Positions 14,510 to 18,694 of a DNA stretch of 18,694 nt are shown in pieces. The DNA is taken from positions 1 to 18,694 of the forward strand of contig DAOTVW010000044.1 of the NCBI GenBank assembly GCA_034436035.1, written 5' to 3'. Source of the DNA: UBA4823 sp034436035 (GTDB lineage: Bacteria > Chloroflexota > Anaerolineae > Anaerolineales > UBA4823). A program made the position numbers and the translations under genes. Positions within the stretch are counted from its first letter, which is position 1; every line of letters begins with the position of its first letter. The notes beneath the pieces were generated by a model. It had not been told where the DNA came from and did no database searches. It saw only the letters and a program-made list of their open reading frames with translations.

Positions 14510-15505
14510 TTATAAAAATTTTTCCGCATAGTGGCAAGCGACAAAGTGCTCAGGCTTCAATTCTCGCATTTTTGGTTCTTCCATCGAGCAGATATCGTTT
14601 GCAAATCGGCAACGCGGATGAAAGCGACATCCAGCCGGTGGATTTAATGGGCTCGGAACATCACCTTTCAGGATGATTCTTTCCCGTTTCAAATGCGGAT
14701 CAGGAACCGGGATTGCTGACATCAGCGCTTGCGTATAAGGATGAAGTGGTTTAAGGAATAACTCATTCCGATCTGCCAATTCAACAATTTTGCCCAAATA
14801 CATCACAGCAACTCGATCGGAGATATGCTCGACCACACTGAAATTGTGTGCAATAAACAAATAGGTTAGATCGAACTCTTCCTGTAAATCTTTGAGGATA
14901 TTTAATACCTGTGATTGAATCGAGACATCTAACGCAGACACCGGTTCATCACAAACGATAAATTTCGGACGTAACGCTAGAGCACGGGCAATTCCAATCC
15001 GTTGCCGTTGTCCACCAGAAAACTCATGGGGGTACCGCCGAGCATGATAGTCTTCTAATCCCACCTTCTTTAAGGTGTCGATCATAATATCAAATCGTTC
15101 TTTGGGTGTACCAATTTTATGGATATTTAACCCTTCCATAATTGATTCGCCAATTGCAACTCTCGGGTCCAATGACGCATAGGGATCCTGGAAGATAATC
15201 TGAAGGTCACGACGTATCGCCTTTAAATCTTCACCTTTTAACTTGAAAATATTCTCCCCATTGAAATACATTTCCCCCGAAGTAGGTTCTATCAATCGCA
15301 GCATGGTTCTCCCCACAGTACTTTTACCACATCCCGATTCCCCTACTAATCCTAATGTTTCTCCATATTTAACAGAAAAGGAAACATCATCCACTGCCTT
15401 AACCCAAGCCACCACTCTTTGAAACAGGCCTGCCCGCACCGGAAAATATTTTACTAAGTTCTTTACTTCAACCAGATTGAGATCGGATTTCTCAGATTTT
15501 TTCAT
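14510..15505 (-). CDS. Peptide-type ABC transporter ATPase, OppF/DppF-like
   Basis: This 331-residue cytoplasmic ATPase powers an Opp/Dpp/Nik-type importer. Walker A is GESGCGKS (55-62), the signature is FSGGQRQR and Walker B is FIVCDEP, followed by VSALDVSIQSQVLN. The C-terminal oligopeptide-transporter extension carries four Cys (CRFHPRC, then two more near the end). In a bacterial DppD structure a four-Cys extension of this kind binds a [4Fe-4S] cluster, and the same is possible here. The N-terminal segment AGLFQRVVAWVKAVDDVSF is typical of the F-type partner. The ATG lies 2 bases after the stop of the D-type ATPase. It is the last gene of the transporter operon. The substrate (peptide, nickel or sugar) cannot be told from the ATPase. 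Confidence 0.92.
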   Translation of the reverse strand: MKKSEKSDLNLVEVKNLVKYFPVRAGLFQRVVAWVKAVDDVSFSVKYGETLGLVGESGCGKSTVGRTMLRLIEPTSGEMYFNGENIFKLKGEDLKAIRRDLQIIFQDPYASLDPRVAIGESIMEGLNIHKIGTPKERFDIMIDTLKKVGLEDYHARRYPHEFSGGQRQRIGIARALALRPKFIVCDEPVSALDVSIQSQVLNILKDLQEEFDLTYLFIAHNFSVVEHISDRVAVMYLGKIVELADRNELFLKPLHPYTQALMSAIPVPDPHLKRERIILKGDVPSPLNPPAGCRFHPRCRFANDICSMEEPKMRELKPEHFVACHYAEKFL

Positions 15506-15507
15506 CC

Positions 15508-16557
15508 TTAGTCTCCGCTTATACCTTTAGAATAGTCAAGGTGCTTTTCTTGAACCCTATTCGATGTTTGGGGTTGGTACAACCAACAACGCACCTGATG
15601 GCCTGGTTGAATCTCGATTAATTGGGGGTTCTCAAAATTGCAAATTTCGAGATCATTTTCGATGCGCGCTTTACAACGCGGCGCAAAACGACAGCCGGGC
15701 GGCAAATTGACTAAATTGGGTACCGAGCCGGGTATCACTTCCAGGCGGTCTTTATGGCGTCCCAAGATGGGGATGGAGTTGATTAATCCGCGAGTATAGG
15801 GATGTAAGGGTTTATCGAATAGCGTAATGACATCGGTTTGTTCCACAATTTGCCCAGCGTACATTACCGCCACCCGTTCTGCCATCTCTGCAATGACCCC
15901 TAGATCGTGGGTAATTAATATCACCGATGCACCAACTTGTTTTCGCAAATCTCGCATCAAGTCCAATATCTGAGCTTGAATAGTGACATCTAAGGCAGTG
16001 GTCGGTTCGTCAGCGATTAATAAATCAGGTTTTAATGCCAAAGCCATTGCAATCATAATCCGTTGTGCCATGCCACCTGATAATTCATGGGGATATGCCC
16101 GCGCTCTTCTCTCTGGATCGGGAATGCCGACCATTCTTAAAAGTTCAATGGAACGCGCAAGGGCTTCTTTTGGATGGAGTTTTTCGTGTTGGACAAAAAC
16201 TTCTCCTACCTGATCTCCAGCGGTAAACACTGGGTTTAAACTGGTTTGCGGTTGTTGGAAAATCATCGAGATGCGATCTCCGCGTATTTTCATCATTTGG
16301 CTTTCAGAAAGTTCGAGTAAATTCATTCCCTCAAACCAAATTTCGCCAGAAATAATTTTTCCCGGTGGCACGATTAAGCGCATAATAGAAAGGGATGTGA
16401 CGCTCTTACCACACCCAGACTCTCCAACCAGTCCTAAAACTTCGCCAGGATAAACACATAAATCAACACCATCCACCGCGCGAACTACACCATCTTCAGT
16501 ATAAAATACCGTTGAGAGATTTTTTATTTCTAATAAGGGCTGAGTATTTTTTTCCAC
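15508..16557 (-). CDS. Peptide-type ABC transporter ATPase, OppD/DppD-like
   Basis: This 349-residue ATPase is the second nucleotide-binding subunit. Walker A is GESGCGKS (45-52), the signature is LSGGMAQR, and Walker B is LLIADEP followed by TTALDVTIQAQIL. The C-terminal extension has CRFAPRC plus two further Cys (LEIC and RCW), again a possible [4Fe-4S] site. The start is a GTG at 16557 with GGAG eight bases upstream. It lies 23 bases after the permease gene. About 20 polar residues follow the last Cys, beyond the usual end of the domain. Confidence 0.92.
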   Translation of the reverse strand: MEKNTQPLLEIKNLSTVFYTEDGVVRAVDGVDLCVYPGEVLGLVGESGCGKSVTSLSIMRLIVPPGKIISGEIWFEGMNLLELSESQMMKIRGDRISMIFQQPQTSLNPVFTAGDQVGEVFVQHEKLHPKEALARSIELLRMVGIPDPERRARAYPHELSGGMAQRIMIAMALALKPDLLIADEPTTALDVTIQAQILDLMRDLRKQVGASVILITHDLGVIAEMAERVAVMYAGQIVEQTDVITLFDKPLHPYTRGLINSIPILGRHKDRLEVIPGSVPNLVNLPPGCRFAPRCKARIENDLEICNFENPQLIEIQPGHQVRCWLYQPQTSNRVQEKHLDYSKGISGD

Positions 16558-16580
16558 TAAACATTCTCCATAAGAATTGC

Positions 16581-17531
16581 TTAGCCATGAACATGCGCCA
16601 AGCGTGGATCCAGCGCATCGCGCAAGCCATCACCCAACAAATTGAATGACAGTACGGTGAGCATAATCATAAAGCCGGGGTAAAAAACAAGATATGGTGC
16701 GGTAAACACTTGATTGCGCTCTGCACCTAACATCGATCCCCATTCCGGAGTAGGAGGCTGTGCTCCTAATCCAAGAAAAGAAAGCGCGGCAGCATCGAGG
16801 ATCGCTGTTGCAATACCCAAAGTCGCCTGAACAATCAGTGGAGTTAATGCATTCGGTAAGATACGATGGAAAATAATTTGAAAATTGGATCCACCCAATG
16901 CACGGGTGGCTGACACATAATCCATCTCGCGGATAGATAAAACACTTGCTCGCATCACACGCGCATAAGCAGGGATGGACACAATACTAATAGCAATCAA
17001 TGCATTAATTAATCCAGGCCCTAATACAGATACAATCGCAATGGCGAGAATCAAAGATGGAAATGCTAATAATACATCCATGACACGCATGATGATATTA
17101 TCCAACCAGCCGCCGAAATAACCGCCGATTGCACCAAGAACTGTTCCAATGATGATTGCAAGTGAAACCGTCGAAAGACCAATGATCAGGCTTAATCGCG
17201 CACCATATAAAATGCGACTAAATTCATCACGCACATTGCCATCAATTCCCATGAGGTGCTGAGGTTTATCAGCTGGACATCCTAATAAATGAATGCACGG
17301 TTTCTCTCTTCGTTGAACCGGTTCAATGCCAATTAGAGGCTTGTATGGATCATAGGGCGCGATCCATTGTGCGGTGAGAGCAATAAACACTAAAATAGCT
17401 AAAATAGCCAATCCCACTAAAGCTGATTTCCGTTTAAAAAACCTTCTCCAAGTAATCTGCCAAAGGCTAACCGATTTTAACGATAAACCTTCGGCATCAG
17501 CATGTTTTGTTTTATCTCTCTTATCTTCCAT
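16581..17531 (-). CDS. Peptide-type ABC transporter permease, OppC/DppC-like
   Basis: This 316-residue inner-membrane permease has an N-terminal cytoplasmic tail, a first membrane helix near residues 36-57, and a second group of five helices from about residue 113. The EAA loop that docks the ATPase reads DYVSATRALGGSNFQ. I chose the ATG at 17531 over the in-frame GTG at 17537 because AAGGTG lies 5 bases before the ATG. The first extracellular loop contains an extra stretch with two close Cys (CIHLLGC), which is not needed for the family fold. It starts 9 bases after the dppB-like gene and pairs with it to form the channel. Confidence 0.92.
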   Translation of the reverse strand: MEDKRDKTKHADAEGLSLKSVSLWQITWRRFFKRKSALVGLAILAILVFIALTAQWIAPYDPYKPLIGIEPVQRREKPCIHLLGCPADKPQHLMGIDGNVRDEFSRILYGARLSLIIGLSTVSLAIIIGTVLGAIGGYFGGWLDNIIMRVMDVLLAFPSLILAIAIVSVLGPGLINALIAISIVSIPAYARVMRASVLSIREMDYVSATRALGGSNFQIIFHRILPNALTPLIVQATLGIATAILDAAALSFLGLGAQPPTPEWGSMLGAERNQVFTAPYLVFYPGFMIMLTVLSFNLLGDGLRDALDPRLAHVHG

Positions 17532-17540
17532 GAACACACC

Positions 17541-18617
17541 TTAATCAAGCCGGATACGGGGATCTAAATAAGCATAGGAGATATCCACAATGAGATTAAT
17601 CAAGACAAAGGAGATGGCAATAACAACCGTAAACGCTTGAACAATGCCATAATCACGAGCGGTAATCGCATCATACAAGGTTCGTCCAACCCCAGAAAGG
17701 CCGAAAATCGTTTCGGTTAATACCGCTCCGCCTAGTAAACTTCCTAATGACAATCCTATCACGGTAACCAAAGGCAAAAGTGAATTTCGAAAAGCATGTT
17801 TCAAAATGACTAATCTTCTGGGTAACCCTTTGGATCGTGCAGTCCGAATATAGTCTTGCCCTAAGACTTCCAACATACTTGACCGCGTCATTCTGGCGAT
17901 GAGTGCCAACGGAATTGTCCCGAGCGCTGCAGCTGGTAAAATCAAATGTTTTACTGCATCAAAAAATAAAGGCCAATTAGCCGATAACAGTCCATTTAAG
18001 ATATGAAGATTGCTAATAAAATATAAAATGGATTTCCAAGTTCCATCGGTTAATTGCCACCCCCATACCTCGTAAAATGGAGTGGAGTCGATCCCAACTG
18101 TGAGACGCCCCGAAGGCGGTAACCAAAATGGAGTACCTTTCAGAACAATGGCAAAGATATAGGCAAGCATCAAACCGAGCCAGAAGACAGGCATAGACAC
18201 CCCAATATTTGCCCACATCATTGTCAATACATCTATCCAGGAATTGTGTTTAATCGAGGCAAGGATGCCAAGGGGAATCCCAATAATAATGCTGACAAAT
18301 AAAGCAGATACACTTAATTCGATGGTAGCCGGCAGCCGCTCGATTAACAAGCGGGTGATCGGAATCCCATAGCGAAAGGAATCGCCAAATTTTCCGTGAG
18401 CAATATTATTGATATAAATTCCAAATTGGGTAAGCAATGGTTTATCCAGTCCATGTTCACGAACAAAACGATCGCAAACCTCTTTCGTTGCTTTTTCACC
18501 TAACATTGCGTGACAAGGATCGCCAGGGATAAGACGAATGAGCATAAAAACGACAAATAAAATTCCGAATAAAACAGGTATGGTTGCAAGAATACGCCGA
18601 ATGACATATTGAACCAC
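17541..18617 (-). CDS. Peptide-type ABC transporter permease, OppB/DppB-like
   Basis: This 358-residue inner-membrane permease is the first transporter gene in the window. It begins MVQYVIRRIL with the first helix at about residues 10-30, then the family motif RLIPGDP, a periplasmic loop and five further helices. The EAA loop reads QDYIRTARSKGLPRR. It is slightly longer than typical DppB (about 310-340) because of a loop around residues 165-215 rich in Trp, Pro and Gly. The start is a GTG at 18617 with AAGGAGG seven bases upstream. A large hairpin ends exactly where that ribosome site begins. No substrate-binding protein gene is inside the window; it probably lies just beyond the right edge. 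Confidence 0.92.
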   Translation of the reverse strand: MVQYVIRRILATIPVLFGILFVVFMLIRLIPGDPCHAMLGEKATKEVCDRFVREHGLDKPLLTQFGIYINNIAHGKFGDSFRYGIPITRLLIERLPATIELSVSALFVSIIIGIPLGILASIKHNSWIDVLTMMWANIGVSMPVFWLGLMLAYIFAIVLKGTPFWLPPSGRLTVGIDSTPFYEVWGWQLTDGTWKSILYFISNLHILNGLLSANWPLFFDAVKHLILPAAALGTIPLALIARMTRSSMLEVLGQDYIRTARSKGLPRRLVILKHAFRNSLLPLVTVIGLSLGSLLGGAVLTETIFGLSGVGRTLYDAITARDYGIVQAFTVVIAISFVLINLIVDISYAYLDPRIRLD

Positions 18618-18631
18618 TCACACACCTCCTT

Positions 18632-18671
18632 AAAATACGGGATGGCGGGTTACCGTCATCCCGTATTTTTT
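18632..18671 (-). terminator. Strong hairpin upstream of the transporter permease operon
   Basis: AAAATACGGGATG (18632-18644) pairs perfectly with CATCCCGTATTTT (18657-18669). The stem continues inward by a G-T pair and three G-C pairs around a GTTA loop, about 17 pairs in all. On the minus strand it ends in TATTTT directly before AAGGAGG, the dppB-like SD site. On the plus strand it ends in TATTTTTT. It fits an intrinsic terminator or attenuator after an upstream minus-strand gene, commonly the substrate-binding protein in such operons. Confidence 0.75.
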
Positions 18672-18694
18672 AATCATGATTGGGTCTTATTTTT

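Overview
The window looks like chromosomal DNA of a bacterium of the phylum Chloroflexota, most likely class Anaerolineae. This is inferred from features, not from a marker gene. They are: secreted lipoproteins with long Thr/Pro linkers followed by Ig-like or LysM domains; a korDABC ferredoxin-dependent 2-oxoacid oxidoreductase; a coaE-cdaA-cdaR-der gene order; an AT-leaning base composition; and conventional Shine-Dalgarno (SD) sites on most genes. There is no rRNA, tRNA, CRISPR array, insertion sequence or phage gene. Every gene lying wholly inside the window appears intact.

Left part (1-3317). A secreted trypsin-like protease is cut by the left edge on the minus strand. A 441-base AT-rich spacer follows, with a perfect 9-bp inverted repeat and a good sigma70-type promoter. 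Next come two plus-strand surface genes, 31 bases apart: an Ig/FnIII-like lipoprotein, and a membrane-anchored protein with seven thrombospondin type-3 calcium repeats and an unrecognised C-terminal domain.

Centre-left (3407-6796). A single-domain chromate-transporter-family gene runs tail to tail into the korDABC operon, with the last 24 bases shared. KorDABC should interconvert 2-oxoglutarate (or a related 2-oxoacid) and its acyl-CoA using reduced ferredoxin.

Centre (7088-9519). A LysM lipoprotein has its own extended -10 promoter. A strong hairpin and a NUDIX (ADP-ribose pyrophosphatase type) gene follow. Facing them on the minus strand are deoC (deoxyribose-phosphate aldolase) and a small overlapping YgiT-type zinc-finger gene. 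deoC appears to be read from a nearly leaderless transcript.

Right-centre (9700-14439). A minus-strand operon starts at a near-consensus promoter (TTGACA, 17 bases, TAAAAT). It encodes a dephospho-CoA kinase fused to an extra GNAT-like domain, the c-di-AMP cyclase CdaA, its YbbR-domain partner CdaR, and the ribosome-assembly GTPase Der. It combines CoA synthesis, c-di-AMP signalling and ribosome biogenesis.

Right end (14510-18694). A minus-strand peptide-type ABC transporter operon carries two permeases and two ATPases. A strong hairpin sits directly upstream of the first permease, where a substrate-binding protein gene would be expected beyond the right edge.

I found no clear candidate for a wholly new system. 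The best leads are the CoaE fusion, the cdaA-cdaR locus without glmM, the near-leaderless deoC, and the unknown domain and Cys motif in the type-3-repeat protein.
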